This document shows, piece by piece, positions 17,606 to 27,748 of a stretch of DNA of 64,000 nt (within the stretch, counting starts at the first letter, position 1; each line of letters begins with the position of its first letter). The notes beneath the pieces were generated by a model. The model was not told where the DNA came from. It saw only the letters and a program-made list of their open reading frames with translations, and did not search any database. The DNA lies in the NCBI RefSeq assembly GCF_900142195.1, contig NZ_FRAB01000013.1, forward strand, positions 29,405 through 93,404. The letters are read 5' to 3'. The translations under genes were made by a program, and so were the position numbers. The DNA is from Paraburkholderia terricola (GTDB taxonomy: Bacteria > Pseudomonadota > Gammaproteobacteria > Burkholderiales > Burkholderiaceae).

Positions 17606-17929
17606 CGCTCATCTCCTGTTTTGCCGCTGAGGCGCCTACCCGCTTGCATGGTCCGTACCCAGTGACGCGCGACTCACGTCCAGCCTGCGTTTCAGGCAGG
17701 TATCGCCACGCCGTGGCGTCGCGGATTGCTGCAATGCCCCCACGGGCAACCGTTCGGAATTTGTAGTTGTTGCCTACCGGCTTGCACATCTGACCGATGC
17801 GTGAACGCCCGCGCGACGGCAAGCCACTCCGGTACGCAGCATGGAACGCACGATGCTTGCCACAAGGGAAATGGCCGGTCACTGGCCTTCACACTCCAGC
17901 GAGTTGTGGCAATACGCGAGGCCTGCTTT
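17606..17929. other. 324-bp intergenic region, no recognised feature
   Basis: Lies between divergent small genes and should hold both promoters. No gene, strong dyad or terminator was seen. Confidence 0.5.
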
Positions 17930-18115
17930 ATGTCATCGAACCCGTCATCGAACCCGTCATCGAATCCGTCATCCAATTCGTCATCCGATCCGCCGATCCC
18001 CGATCAACCCGCGATTCCCGATGCACCGAGCCCGGGCAAGCCCACTGATGTACCCGACGTCGGCGCGCCTGAACCGGAGCCGGATCAGACACCCGACTCG
18101 GCCCGGCGCGGTTAG
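17930..18115 (+). CDS. small Pro/Ser/Asp-rich protein with N-terminal 12-bp repeats
   Basis: 61 aa. Residues 2-21 are five copies of a Ser-Ser-(Asn/Asp)-(Pro/Ser) tetrapeptide encoded by a 12-bp tandem repeat (17933-17992). The rest is proline- and acid-rich (DPPIPDQPAIPDAPSPGKP) and probably disordered. Comparable short Pro-rich hypothetical proteins occur in Paraburkholderia. No clear Shine-Dalgarno, so expression is uncertain; GC-rich third codon positions favour a real gene. Confidence 0.5.
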   Translation: MSSNPSSNPSSNPSSNSSSDPPIPDQPAIPDAPSPGKPTDVPDVGAPEPEPDQTPDSARRG

Positions 18116-18267
18116 GTTAATAACGCAGGCGGCGAATCTGGACGACCGGGTCGCGCGCGGGGTGCGCGCGGGGTGAGCGATAAGCATGACGCTGTCGCGG
18201 TAATGGCGCTAATGGCCCTAACGCCGCGTTCGAGTGCAACCGGTCATTCAATGTGGAAGCGCACACC

Positions 18268-19200
18268 ATGCAGTTGCAAGCTTCGGTGCTCGCCGCCTGC
18301 ATGGCGGCGGTTGCGGCGGCTGGCGCCGCCTGGCTCGCGGTGCGATGGCGACAGCTCAAGCACACCCCGGCGCTGACCGAAACAAGCCGCCGCGCCGGCA
18401 TCGACGGTGGCTACGTGCAAGCGGGAGCGTTCCGCATGTTCTACCGCTTTCATCGCGGACCGCCGGATGCCGCGAACCATGCGCCCGTGGTGCTGGTTCA
18501 TGGCCTCGTCATTTCGAGCCGCTACATGGAGCCGCTCGCCGGCGTGCTCGGCCGCCGGTTCCGGGTATTCGCGCCGGATTTGCCGGGCTTCGGCGAAAGC
18601 GCGCGCGTTCTGTCCGCGCGCCGCCGTGCGCTGTCGATTGTCGAACTCGCCGACGCGCTGCATGCATGGATGCACGCCTGCGGGATCGAGCGCGCGATGT
18701 TCATCGGCAATTCGTTCGGCTGCCAGATCCTCGCGGAATTCGCGATCCGCTTTCCCGAAGCCGTCGAGCGGCTGGTCATGCAAGGGCCGACCACCGATCC
18801 GCGTGCGCGCACCTTGCCGATCCAGGTTTGGCGCGACTTGCGCAACGGTCGCCGCGAACAGCCGCGCTCGCCGGCCCCGATCGGGCGCATCGACTATGCG
18901 AAAGCCGGTCTGCCGCGTGCGATCGCGACGATGCGCATCCTGATCCGCGACCGGATCGAAGAGCGGCTGCCGCGCGTCGCGGCGCCGACTCTGGTCGTGA
19001 CCGGCACGCGCGACCCGGTCGCACCCTGCGCCTGGGCGGCGCGCGCCGCGCGGCTGCTTCCGCACGGCACGCTGCTCATCGTCGACGGCGGCACGCATAC
19101 GCTGAACTACGTGTACCCGCACGCGTTCGCGCTACTGATCGCGCCGTTCCTGTGCGGCGACGCGAGACCGGTCGCGCGCGATCTGGAGAACGCTCGATGA
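18268..19200 (+). CDS. alpha/beta hydrolase with N-terminal membrane anchor
   Basis: 310 aa. A hydrophobic N-terminus (LAACMAAVAAAGAAWLAVRW) precedes an alpha/beta-hydrolase fold: oxyanion motif VLVHGLV, nucleophile elbow GNSFG (Ser), acid in TGTRDPVAP, and His in GGTHTLNY. A serine hydrolase, esterase or lipase of unknown substrate, probably membrane-tethered. The ATG at 18268 (GGAAG upstream) is preferred over GTG 18253. Its TGA overlaps the ATG of the next gene (19197), so the two are translationally coupled. Confidence 0.85.
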   Translation: MQLQASVLAACMAAVAAAGAAWLAVRWRQLKHTPALTETSRRAGIDGGYVQAGAFRMFYRFHRGPPDAANHAPVVLVHGLVISSRYMEPLAGVLGRRFRVFAPDLPGFGESARVLSARRRALSIVELADALHAWMHACGIERAMFIGNSFGCQILAEFAIRFPEAVERLVMQGPTTDPRARTLPIQVWRDLRNGRREQPRSPAPIGRIDYAKAGLPRAIATMRILIRDRIEERLPRVAAPTLVVTGTRDPVAPCAWAARAARLLPHGTLLIVDGGTHTLNYVYPHAFALLIAPFLCGDARPVARDLENAR

Positions 19201-20610
19201 ACCGACCCCCGCGCGGCCTCGCCCGCTTCGATTCCGCCGCCGGCATGGCGCTCGCGCTGGCCGACTATCTGCACGGCCGGCCGTTCACCAGCCCGAGCCA
19301 ATCGCCGCTGCTCGACCATGTGATGCCCGCGTTCAATCTGCTGCCGCGCCGCGCGCGCGAATGGGCGTACTCGATCGGCGGGATGACCGAAGGCATCGAC
19401 GCGCGGCGCGCGCGCCACTTCGATATGGAACGGGTCGCCGAGTGGCTCGTCGGGCTCTATCCCGAACGGCCGTACCCGGCGGTGTTCGTCGGCTCGTCCA
19501 ACGGCGCGCTGACTCATCTGGCCGCCGCGCTCGGCGTGCCGTGGCTGCCGCAGACGTTCCTCTGCCCCATACGCGCGCCGTTCAGCGATCCCGACGACGC
19601 GCAGCGCGGCTTCGAGCAGGGTCGGCCCATTGTCGACGCGCTGCTCGCGGCCGACAGCCGGATCGCGGTGCATCACATGCAGGATCCGAATCAGGACCGG
19701 CTGATGTTGCGTTCGATGAGCTATTTCCGGTTGAAGTACCGCGCGCTTCCGCTCGGCTACCGGGAGTTTTTGCTACGCAATCTCCCCACGCGGCGCAACG
19801 ATCTACGTCGACGCCTGTTCGCGTTCGTGGCCGGTCACGCGCACGAGCGAACGATCGGTGTACCAGTTCGGCGCGACGGGCGGCGCGACCGAGGACGAAT
19901 ACCTGCATGGCGGCGCGCGCGTGCGCGAGTATCTGGCCCGCTACGGCCGCGCGCGAACGCACTGGCGGCCGCCCGAGCCGAACGACGTGTCGCCTGAGGC
20001 GGAGTGGGGATTCGACACGGCGCTAGCCGACGACGTCGCCGCGCTCGCGCGGCAGATGGACTGGCGCGTCGTCCGAATCGACTTTTACGAACCCGAAGCG
20101 TTGAGCTTCGCCGCCGCCGCCATCCATCGCGAGTGGTATCGCGACGCGGAAATCCGGCCCACGCGGCTCATCGTCGATTCGTTTCTGCTGATGGACCCGC
20201 TGACAACGCTCGAACTGCACGCACTGCCGTTCTGGCTGCTGTTCTGCGTGGAGCCGTCGGCCGATGCGCTGCAACGCTTTCTCGATGCCGAAGGACCGTT
20301 CGACGAGATCGACCTGATGCTCTTCTCGCACGGCACCGAAAGCATCGGGCTCGCATCGATCGAACGATGGCGCGCGCTGCTGGACAAGGCGACCCGCAGC
20401 GGACGTTTCATTGGCGTCGATACCGCGCGCTATCCGCGGGACTTCGCGACGTTCGTTCAGTTCGGCCGCGCGCTTGCCCGAATGCAACCTCGCTCGGCGG
20501 TGCCGCCGGCCATGACACTGGCGCGCTTCGAAACGTTGCTGCGGCAGCATGGCCCCGCGTATGCCGTGCATTGCGCCGAGCTTGCGCCAAAAACGCGCGT
20601 GCCGACATGA
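19197..20610 (+). pseudogene. frameshifted conserved hypothetical gene (two frames, ~470 aa if intact)
   Basis: Frame 1 runs from ATG 19197 through YPERPYPAVFVGSSNGALTH and LGVPWLPQTFLCP to about 19790. The meaningful protein then continues in another frame: GATIYVDACSRSWPVTRTSE, VYQFGATGGATEDEYLHGG and on to TGA 20610. The switch lies near 19786-19796; one missing G there would restore a single frame. GC3 stays high on both sides. It is either a recent inactivating deletion or a sequencing error. The product, always next to an alpha/beta hydrolase as far as I recall, has a GSSNG nucleophile-like motif but no known function. Confidence 0.75.
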
Positions 20611-20669
20611 GGGGGCATTCGGAATGCTCGTGAGTGAACAGGCTTGTCAACGGACGCAAAGGAGGCAAC

Positions 20670-21131
20670 ATGAGAGCGCTTTTACGATCTATCGCCGCTG
20701 CCGCGCTTGGCGCAGCGGCAATGTACTACCTCGACAACAACTCGGGCCGCCGGCGCCGGGCCATGTTGCGTGACAAGCTCGGCTCCACCGGCAGGCGGAT
20801 CGTGAAGCGGTCGCGCTCACAGGCGAGGCGGGTGGCCGGGTCCGCCTACGGCATGCTGCATCACGCGGTATCGAGCGCGCCGACTTCCGATCAGCAATTG
20901 ACCGAGCGCGTGCGCGCGCGCCTCGGTCGGACCGTACGCACGCCTGGCGCGATCGACGTGACGGTGGACGGCCATGTCGCGTGCGTCGGCGGCCATGTGC
21001 TGGCCGACGAGCACGACAAGGTGATTCGCGAGATACGCGGAGTGCCGGGCATCGAACGCGTCGACGACCGCTTGTGCGTGCATCAGCAGCCGGGCAACGT
21101 GCCCGAGCTACAGGGCGCGGTAAGGCACTAA
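20670..21131 (+). CDS. BON-domain protein with N-terminal membrane segment
   Basis: 153 aa. A short hydrophobic N-terminus (LRSIAAAALGAAAMYYLDNN) is followed by a basic Arg-rich linker and one BON domain (about 85-140: LTERVRARLGR, VTVDGHVACVGGHVLADEHD, VRGVPGIERVDDRL type). BON domains bind phospholipid and are found in OsmY-like envelope-stress proteins. ATG at 20670 has AAAGGAGG six bases upstream; the ATG 12 codons earlier lacks one. Stands alone between the frameshifted gene and the long adhesin leader. Confidence 0.85.
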   Translation: MRALLRSIAAAALGAAAMYYLDNNSGRRRRAMLRDKLGSTGRRIVKRSRSQARRVAGSAYGMLHHAVSSAPTSDQQLTERVRARLGRTVRTPGAIDVTVDGHVACVGGHVLADEHDKVIREIRGVPGIERVDDRLCVHQQPGNVPELQGAVRH

Positions 21132-22159
21132 TAGGAGCGACGCGCCATTCGCGCGTGCGTGCGAAGGTCGGCACGACGCGCGACGCGTACTCGATCGATC
21201 ACGCGGTGTTGGCTCGCGCTCGGGCTTCACCGCGCATCCCGTCGGCGGGCGGCGTGCATCGAATAGCACGTCGACGCCGCGCTCCGATCCACTGAAATTC
21301 GATCCGCGTGACGGCGACCGGCTCGCTTGCGGCCCCATGCCGAAATCCTTACAAATCCATTAATCCATCCGCACGGTTATTCAATAGCCGGCTTCATGAA
21401 TGAATTCCCGACTCTCGGCAATCCGCCTCGGCCCACTTCATGGGATGGAATTGAAATTCGTAAAGCCATGCGCTTTCTAATTGCAGCAATTGTTAAACAT
21501 AGCAATGCTCGGTCCTGACCTAGGGGTTTTAGTAGACAAACCAAAAACCATATGCGAGAGTTTCGCTTAACACTTACTGGAACTTTCCGGCTTGCGCCAA
21601 GTCAAGAAACGCCCACTTCGAGGTCAAGATTTGCGTGGTCGGTTCACCCGGTGCGGAACATGTTCGGAACAGAAAAAAATGGCGCCGGGAGCGCATGCAT
21701 GGGCGTTTTCCATGTAGCGCCGGCATGATCGCAGCACTTCATTGGGGCCGGTCACTATGAGCATTCCGGGTAGAACAATTCAAGGAAAACGTTTGGCACG
21801 CCAACGACCCCGCTCAGCCAGGCAATTGACGCCCCTTCACGCAATTGACATCAATATGCCGTTGCCTCTCGGACCTTCATAAGCTGATGGTCCGCCGCAT
21901 TCCGCATCGCAATGCGAATGCAGAAAAAATAGAAACTGTCTAGCCGTTTTTTATCCATACCTTCCTTCTGTGAATTTAACAGTCAGGAGGATGGCGCACG
22001 TCCGCTTTTAGCATCTCCAAGCATCAAATATTGAATAAATAAATACAGCTCCCGTTAATAACGCGACGCAGCGCCGAGGTCTTTTCTTTCGATTCATGCA
22101 TGTCCTCATTCGAAAGGAAGGTGGAAACGCGCGGGCGCAAAACATCGAACAGGAAAAAC
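21132..22159. other. 1.03-kb intergenic/leader region of adhesin 2
   Basis: Markedly more AT-rich than its neighbours from about 21300 on. No supported gene; open frames are short and lack ribosome sites. It contains an imperfect hairpin at 21897-21921, a GGCGC/GCGCC-bounded stem-loop near 21680-21725 and a poor promoter candidate (TTGAAT 22031, TAATAA 22056, 19-bp spacing). A long, structured, AT-rich leader would suit H-NS-type silencing of a surface adhesin; that is inference. Confidence 0.5.
21897..21921. repeat. imperfect inverted repeat upstream of adhesin 2
   Basis: Arms GCATTCCGCAT and ATGCGAATGC pair with a single bulged C around a 4-base loop, followed by AGAAAAAATAG. Could be a regulatory hairpin or protein site in the adhesin leader. 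Confidence 0.4.
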
Positions 22160-25100
22160 ATGAACAAGGCATATCGGACCATCTGGAACGACGCATTGGG
22201 CAGCTTCGTGGCCGCGTCGGAATTCGGCAAATCGCGCGGCAAGGGGAAATCGGGTGCCGGGGCCGCCGTCTGTGACGGCCGTGACGGCCGTGACCTACAT
22301 GACGGGCGAAGCAATCAGCGCGACAGGCACGGCGCCAATCCGCGCGCCGTCACTTTATTGTTGTTGATGGGCCTGGGTGGATGGGGTGTACAAGCGCAGG
22401 CGCAGGTGAGCTGCTCTGGCGCACCCTACTACTTCTTTAGCGGCAGTGCGTCGTGCATGGGCGTTCAGTCCTCAGCGACCGCCGGCGGGGCCACTGCGGT
22501 AGGTTATGGCGCCAGCAGTAGCGGACTCAATGGCGTCGCCGTCGGCTTTCAAGCCATTGCCTCCGGCGTCAACTCGATTAACGTGGGCGCGCGCACCGCT
22601 CCGGGTACCGGCGCGACCGCACAGGCGGCGATCGCTATCGGTACGGACGTCACCGCTAACGGTTCGTCGGCCATCGGTATCGGCCTGCAAGCCGTCTCTA
22701 GCGGCAACGTGTCGACTGCCGTCGGCCCCTCGGCGAAAGCAACCGGAGACAACAGCGTTGCACTGGGTGCGAGCGCCAGCGCTGCCGCGTCGGGCGCGGT
22801 GGCACTGGGCAGCGGAGCCATAGGTTCGCAAGCCAACGGTTTAGCCGTGGGTTCGGGAGCCAATGCCACGGGTGTCAACGCCATTTATCTGGGATCGCGC
22901 ACCGGCGCGGGCACCGGTTCGTCCGGCACGTCGTCCATTGCGATTGGCACCGACGTCACCTCCAACGCCGACTATGCCAACGCGATCGGCTTTCAGGCGG
23001 TGGCCGGCGGGCCCGCCTCCATCGCGATGGGTTATACCGCCAACGCCTCCGGCACACATGCCGTCGCGCTCGGCTTTCAGGCCATCGGCAGCGGCCTCAA
23101 CTCGGTGTATCTGGGCGCGCGTACCGTCGCGGGCACGGGCGCAACGGCGGACGGGGCCGTGGCCGTCGGCACGGATGTGAAGTCCAGCGGGCTCTCCTCG
23201 CTGGCCGCGGGCACGATCGCCGTCGCCTCGGCGCAGAATGCGGTGGCGCTGGGGGCGGGAGCCCACGCCACCGGCCTCAACGCGCTCGGCATGATGGTCG
23301 GCTCCAGCGCCAGCGGCGCAAACTCCATCGCGCTGGGTGGGTCCGATTCCGTCGCGGAAGGCGGTTCGTCGGCGCCAGCGGCGGTGGGCGGCGCGGCGGC
23401 GGCGGGCATTCGCGCCATTGCGATTGGCGCGGGCGCCAGTTCGGCGGGGGCCTCGTCCATCGCGATCGGCGATTCGGCTCAGACGGGAGCCAATCCCAAC
23501 GCCATCGCCCTGGGCACGAATGCAACCGCGTCGGCAGGCAGCGCCGTCGCGTTGGGCAATCAGACGGTTGCGAGCAACGGCAATGCGACGGCGGTTGGCT
23601 TCACGTCGCAAGCCCTCGCGGCGTCGACCGTGGCGATCGGCGACAGCAACACGGTCGCAGCCGCAGCCGGCGCGGGTTCGTTCGCCGGCGGACAGAACTC
23701 GCAGGTGCTCGGCGGCACGGGCGCTGTGGCGCTCGGTCAGGCGCAAACGGCGAGCGGCAACGGCGCGGTCGCGATCGGCGATCCCAATAGCGCGGTCGGC
23801 AACGGCGCAATCGCAGTGGGCGCGAACAATACGGCGACAGGCGATGGCGCGGTGGCCGAAGGCAACGGCAATATCGCCAACGGCCAGGGCGCGGTCGCGC
23901 TCGGCAACGCCAGCAACGCGAGCGGCGCGAGCGCGCTGGCATTCGGCGATACGGCGGTGGCGAATCAGGCCAATGCGATCGCGCTGGGCGCGGGCGCATC
24001 GGCCGGCAATGCGAACGCGGTGGCGCTCGGCTCGGGCAGCACCACGGCGACGGCGGTGGGGACGAGCAGCATCACGGTGGGCGGCATCACGAGCGCCGTG
24101 GCGGGCACGACGCCTGGCAGCACCGTGAGCGTGGGTTCGGTCGGCAGCGAACGCACGATCACCAACGTCGCGGCGGGCCGCGTGAGTTCGGGCAGCACCG
24201 ATGCGGTGAACGGCAGCGAGTTGTATGCGACGAACCTGGCCGTCAACAACCTGACCAACGGCGCCACCGGCCCGTTCGTGTCGAACAATTCGGTGACGTC
24301 GGTACAGCCCGTATCGTCGGGCGCGAACGCCGCCGCCGGCGGCTTCGGCGCGTCGGCGACGGGCGCCGCCTCGCTGGTGGTCGGCAATCAGGCAACGGAC
24401 AATGGCGTCGCCAACTCCACCGTGCTGGGCCAGGGCGCGAGCATCGCGAGCGGCGTGAGCGGCTCGAACGTGGCGCTGGGTCAGGGCTCGTCGGTCACCA
24501 CCGCCGCGGTGCCGACGGGCAGCGGCGTCATCAACGGCACCACGGTGACCTACGCGGGCGGCACGCCCGCCGGCACGGTCAGCGTCGGCACGGCGGCCGC
24601 GCCGCGTCAGATCACCAACGTGGCGGCCGGCCAGGTGAGCGCGGCGAGCCTGGATGCGGTGAACGGCTCACAGCTCTTCGCCACCAATACGGCGATCACG
24701 ACGGTCGGCACTCAGGTCACGAACCTGGGCAACAGCGTGGCGTCGAGCCTCGGCGGCGGCAGCACCTACAACAGCACGACGGGTGCGCTGACCACCAGCC
24801 TGAGCTACGGCGGCAACACCTATACGTCCGTGCAGAGCCTCGTCAACGCGTTCACCGGCGGCGGCACGACGCCGGGCATCAAGTATTTCCACGCGAACTC
24901 CACCGCGCCCGACAGCCAGGCGCTCGGCGCCGACAGCGTCGCGATCGGCCCGAATGCGGTTGCCAACAACGCAGGCGATATCGCGTTGGGCTCCGCCTCG
25001 CAGACCACCGCGGCAACGCCCACCCCGAGCACGACGATCAACGGCACGGTCTACGGCTTCGCGGGCGCCGCGCCGACCAGCGTGGTGAGCGTGGGCGCGC

Positions 25101-26944
25101 CAGGCGCCGAGCGGCAGATCCAGAACGTCGCGGCGGGTCAGGTGAACGGAGCCAGCACCGATGCGGTGAACGGCTCGCAGTTGTACGCGACGAATCTGGC
25201 GGTGGACAACCTCGCCAGCGTCGTGACGGCCAACAAGACGCACTACTACAGCGTCAACGACGGCGGCACGCCAGGCGGCAACTACAACAACGACGGCGCC
25301 AGCGGCAGCAACGCGCTGGCGGCCGGCATCGGCGCGACCGCAACCGGGGTGAGCAGCTTCGCCGGCGGCAACGGCGCTGCGGCGCAGGCGGACAACGCGC
25401 TCGCGCTGGGCGCGCTGTCGAACGTCTCGGTGACCGGCGGGGTCGCGATCGGCTCCGGCGCGATCTCCGATCGCGCGGTGCTCTCGGGCGTCGGCTCGAT
25501 CGCCAACGGCACGCACGCGATTCCGTTCAACACGTCGGATCAAACCTTGCTCGGCGCCGTGTCGTTCGGCAGCGCGGCGGGCAACACCTATCGCCAGTTG
25601 ACCAACGTCGCGGACGGCACGCAGGCGCAAGACGCCGTCACCATCAGGCAGCTTGCCGGCGCGCTGTCGTCGTTCGCCGTGACCGGGCAGTTGTACTTCC
25701 ACGCGAACTCGGCCGCGGCGGATTCGCTCGCCGTGGGTGCGGAGTCGATCGCCGTCGGTCCGACGACGGTGGTCAACGGCGACAACGGCGTGGGCATCGG
25801 CAACGGCGCGATCGTCGATGCGACCGCGCCGGGCGGCGTCGCGATCGGCCAAAGCGCGAACGCGGCGCAGGCGGACGCGATCGCGCTCGGCAGCGGCTCG
25901 ATCGCCAGCGGCGCGCAATCGATCGCGCAAGGCGCGAGCGCGAGCGCGGCGAATGCAGGCGGTATCGCGATCGGCTCGGGCGCGCAAAGCAGCGCGATCG
26001 ACGCGCTCGCATTCGGTTCGGGCGCGCAGAGCAGCGCGACCGGCTCGGTCGCGCTCGGCTCGGGCGCGAGCGCGTCGATGGCGAACAGCGTCGCGCTGGG
26101 TGCGGGATCGGTGACGACGGTCGGCGCGTTGAGCAATTACATCGCGTATGGCTTGAGCAGTCCGCAGTCGTCGGCGGGCGAGGTCAACATCGGCAACCGG
26201 CAGATCACCGGCGTCGCGGCCGGCAAGGCCGGAACCGATGCGGTGAACGTGTCGCAACTGGATGCCGTCTCGACCCAGTTGACCTCGCTGATCAACCAGC
26301 GGACCAGCAATACCGGCGGCAGCTTCACGTCCACGCCGGGCACGCCGGCGCCGCCGGCCTCCAGCGGCTCGAATTCGTCGGCGGGCGGACAAGGCGCGAC
26401 GGCTTCCGGTTCGAACAGCACGGCGGTCGGCAACAGTTCGCAAGCCAGCGCGACCGGCGCGACCGCGGTCGGCGTGGGCGCGGCCGCTACCGGGAATAAC
26501 TCGGTGGCGCTCGGCGCCGGCAGTACCGACGAGGGCCGCAGCAACGTCGTATCCATCGGCTCGACTTCCGATCCGCGGCAAGTGGTGAACGTGGCCGCGG
26601 CAACCCAGGGCACCGACGCGGTCAATCTGAATCAGCTCAATGCCGGGCTTGCGCAAGCGAATGCCTATACCGATCAACGGATCAATCAACTGCAATCGGG
26701 CGTGAACTCGGTCGCGCGCAACGCCTATTCCGGCATTGCCGCAACCACTGCCTTGACGATGATTCCCGAGGTCGACAAGGACAAGACCTTGTCGTTCGGC
26801 ATCGGCACGGCGGGCTTCCGGGGTTATCAGGCGGTGGCGCTCGGGGGCACCGCGCGCATCACCGAGAACATCAAGATGAAAGCGGGTGTCGGCATGAGCC
26901 CTGGCGGCACCACCTTCGGCATGGGTGCGGCCATGCAGTGGTAA
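22160..26944 (+). CDS. trimeric autotransporter adhesin (YadA-like), complete
   Basis: 1,594 aa. It begins MNKAYRTIWNDALGSFVAAS, an extended signal peptide region, then a hydrophobic core (AVTLLLLMGLGGWG) and AQAQ cleavage. The head (about 110-650) is dozens of 14-residue SVALG/TAVG beta-roll repeats. Six neck or stalk-insertion motifs (ITNVAAGRVS ... DAVNGSELYATN type) occur near residues 665, 815, 985, 1145, 1345 and 1470. KYFHANS and HYYSVNDGG elements are typical of Burkholderia adhesins. It ends with a coiled coil and a YadA anchor closing in GMGAAMQW, with the aromatic C-terminus needed by BamA. ATG 22160 fits the ESPR; an upstream ATG (22100) does not. An OmpA-like gene follows after 81 bp. 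Confidence 0.95.
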   Translation: MNKAYRTIWNDALGSFVAASEFGKSRGKGKSGAGAAVCDGRDGRDLHDGRSNQRDRHGANPRAVTLLLLMGLGGWGVQAQAQVSCSGAPYYFFSGSASCMGVQSSATAGGATAVGYGASSSGLNGVAVGFQAIASGVNSINVGARTAPGTGATAQAAIAIGTDVTANGSSAIGIGLQAVSSGNVSTAVGPSAKATGDNSVALGASASAAASGAVALGSGAIGSQANGLAVGSGANATGVNAIYLGSRTGAGTGSSGTSSIAIGTDVTSNADYANAIGFQAVAGGPASIAMGYTANASGTHAVALGFQAIGSGLNSVYLGARTVAGTGATADGAVAVGTDVKSSGLSSLAAGTIAVASAQNAVALGAGAHATGLNALGMMVGSSASGANSIALGGSDSVAEGGSSAPAAVGGAAAAGIRAIAIGAGASSAGASSIAIGDSAQTGANPNAIALGTNATASAGSAVALGNQTVASNGNATAVGFTSQALAASTVAIGDSNTVAAAAGAGSFAGGQNSQVLGGTGAVALGQAQTASGNGAVAIGDPNSAVGNGAIAVGANNTATGDGAVAEGNGNIANGQGAVALGNASNASGASALAFGDTAVANQANAIALGAGASAGNANAVALGSGSTTATAVGTSSITVGGITSAVAGTTPGSTVSVGSVGSERTITNVAAGRVSSGSTDAVNGSELYATNLAVNNLTNGATGPFVSNNSVTSVQPVSSGANAAAGGFGASATGAASLVVGNQATDNGVANSTVLGQGASIASGVSGSNVALGQGSSVTTAAVPTGSGVINGTTVTYAGGTPAGTVSVGTAAAPRQITNVAAGQVSAASLDAVNGSQLFATNTAITTVGTQVTNLGNSVASSLGGGSTYNSTTGALTTSLSYGGNTYTSVQSLVNAFTGGGTTPGIKYFHANSTAPDSQALGADSVAIGPNAVANNAGDIALGSASQTTAATPTPSTTINGTVYGFAGAAPTSVVSVGAPGAERQIQNVAAGQVNGASTDAVNGSQLYATNLAVDNLASVVTANKTHYYSVNDGGTPGGNYNNDGASGSNALAAGIGATATGVSSFAGGNGAAAQADNALALGALSNVSVTGGVAIGSGAISDRAVLSGVGSIANGTHAIPFNTSDQTLLGAVSFGSAAGNTYRQLTNVADGTQAQDAVTIRQLAGALSSFAVTGQLYFHANSAAADSLAVGAESIAVGPTTVVNGDNGVGIGNGAIVDATAPGGVAIGQSANAAQADAIALGSGSIASGAQSIAQGASASAANAGGIAIGSGAQSSAIDALAFGSGAQSSATGSVALGSGASASMANSVALGAGSVTTVGALSNYIAYGLSSPQSSAGEVNIGNRQITGVAAGKAGTDAVNVSQLDAVSTQLTSLINQRTSNTGGSFTSTPGTPAPPASSGSNSSAGGQGATASGSNSTAVGNSSQASATGATAVGVGAAATGNNSVALGAGSTDEGRSNVVSIGSTSDPRQVVNVAAATQGTDAVNLNQLNAGLAQANAYTDQRINQLQSGVNSVARNAYSGIAATTALTMIPEVDKDKTLSFGIGTAGFRGYQAVALGGTARITENIKMKAGVGMSPGGTTFGMGAAMQW

Positions 26945-27025
26945 CGCGCGGACCGTCATCGCTCGAATGCGAACGCGATCGTGCGTTCGCAACGCAAGCA
27001 CGAAACAACAAGTGTGGAGAACAAC

Positions 27026-27748
27026 ATGAAGCAGCTTTCTGGATGGGGCTTATCGCTGAGCCTTGCTTTTCTTGCCGGATGTTCGGCTGCCTCCGGGCCG
27101 ACCTTCAACGCTTATACCCTCACGGCCGAGGACGGTTCGAAGCTTCATCAGGTCGAATGTCATGGTCTTTTCGAGGGGCCCGCGACCTGCATGAAGGTGG
27201 CTCAAAAGATCTGCCGCGGAGAACCGGTTCGCGCGGTGCAAAAGGTGGGGGCCCTGCAAGCGGACAATGAGGAAACCGATGTCACGCGGCGACTCACCTT
27301 CGCGTGCGGTGCCGCGCCGGGTGCCGCGCCCGCTGCGGCTTCGCAGCCCGCCGCAGCCGGGCCGCAAACGGTCGCCCGCTTCGCCTTGCAAACCGATGCG
27401 CTGTTTGCCTTCGGACAGTCGAGCCTCGCTTCGATCTCGCCTGGCGGAGCGGCAGGCCTCGAACAGGTCGTCACGCGTATCAAGCAGTTGAAAGGGGTGG
27501 AGTCGATTTCGGTCGTGGGCCACACGGATCGCATCGGGCCCGAGACGGTGAATCAGCGGTTGTCGCTGGCACGCGCCGAGACGATACGTGAATACATGAT
27601 CGATCACGGACTGAACGGCGAAACGATTCACACGGCGGGAGCGGGTTCACGCGAGCCGACAAGCCAATGTCCCGCCGGCGAAAGCCGCGCGGTTATCGCT
27701 TGCCTTCAACCGGACAGGCGCGTCTCGATCGAAGTACGGGCGCAGTGA
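27026..27748 (+). CDS. OmpA-like peptidoglycan-binding lipoprotein
   Basis: 240 aa. A signal peptide with lipobox (LAFLAGCSA, Cys19) precedes a region with two cysteines (CHG, CMKVAQKIC), then an Ala/Pro linker. A C-terminal OmpA domain (about 125-238) carries VVGHTDRIGPETVNQRLSLA, with the diaminopimelate-binding Asp and Arg. Outer-membrane lipoprotein that should hold peptidoglycan. ATG 27026 has GTGGAGA upstream. It lies 81 bp after adhesin 2 on the same strand. OmpA-like genes accompany trimeric adhesin clusters in Burkholderia cenocepacia, so it probably stabilises the adhesin anchor or its assembly. Confidence 0.88.
   Translation: MKQLSGWGLSLSLAFLAGCSAASGPTFNAYTLTAEDGSKLHQVECHGLFEGPATCMKVAQKICRGEPVRAVQKVGALQADNEETDVTRRLTFACGAAPGAAPAAASQPAAAGPQTVARFALQTDALFAFGQSSLASISPGGAAGLEQVVTRIKQLKGVESISVVGHTDRIGPETVNQRLSLARAETIREYMIDHGLNGETIHTAGAGSREPTSQCPAGESRAVIACLQPDRRVSIEVRAQ

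Noticed and set aside
15524..17665. 713-codon plus-strand open frame
   Set aside because: Antisense to the hpnR-like gene and small lipoprotein; no domain, so a GC-bias artefact.
22500..26500. CRISPR-like periodic repeats
   Set aside because: Periodicity is in frame and encodes SVALG-type adhesin repeats; no constant repeat/unique spacer pattern.
24668..27001. 777-codon minus-strand open frame opposite adhesin 2
   Set aside because: Arg/Ala/Asp-rich antisense shadow of repeat DNA; no ribosome site or family pattern.
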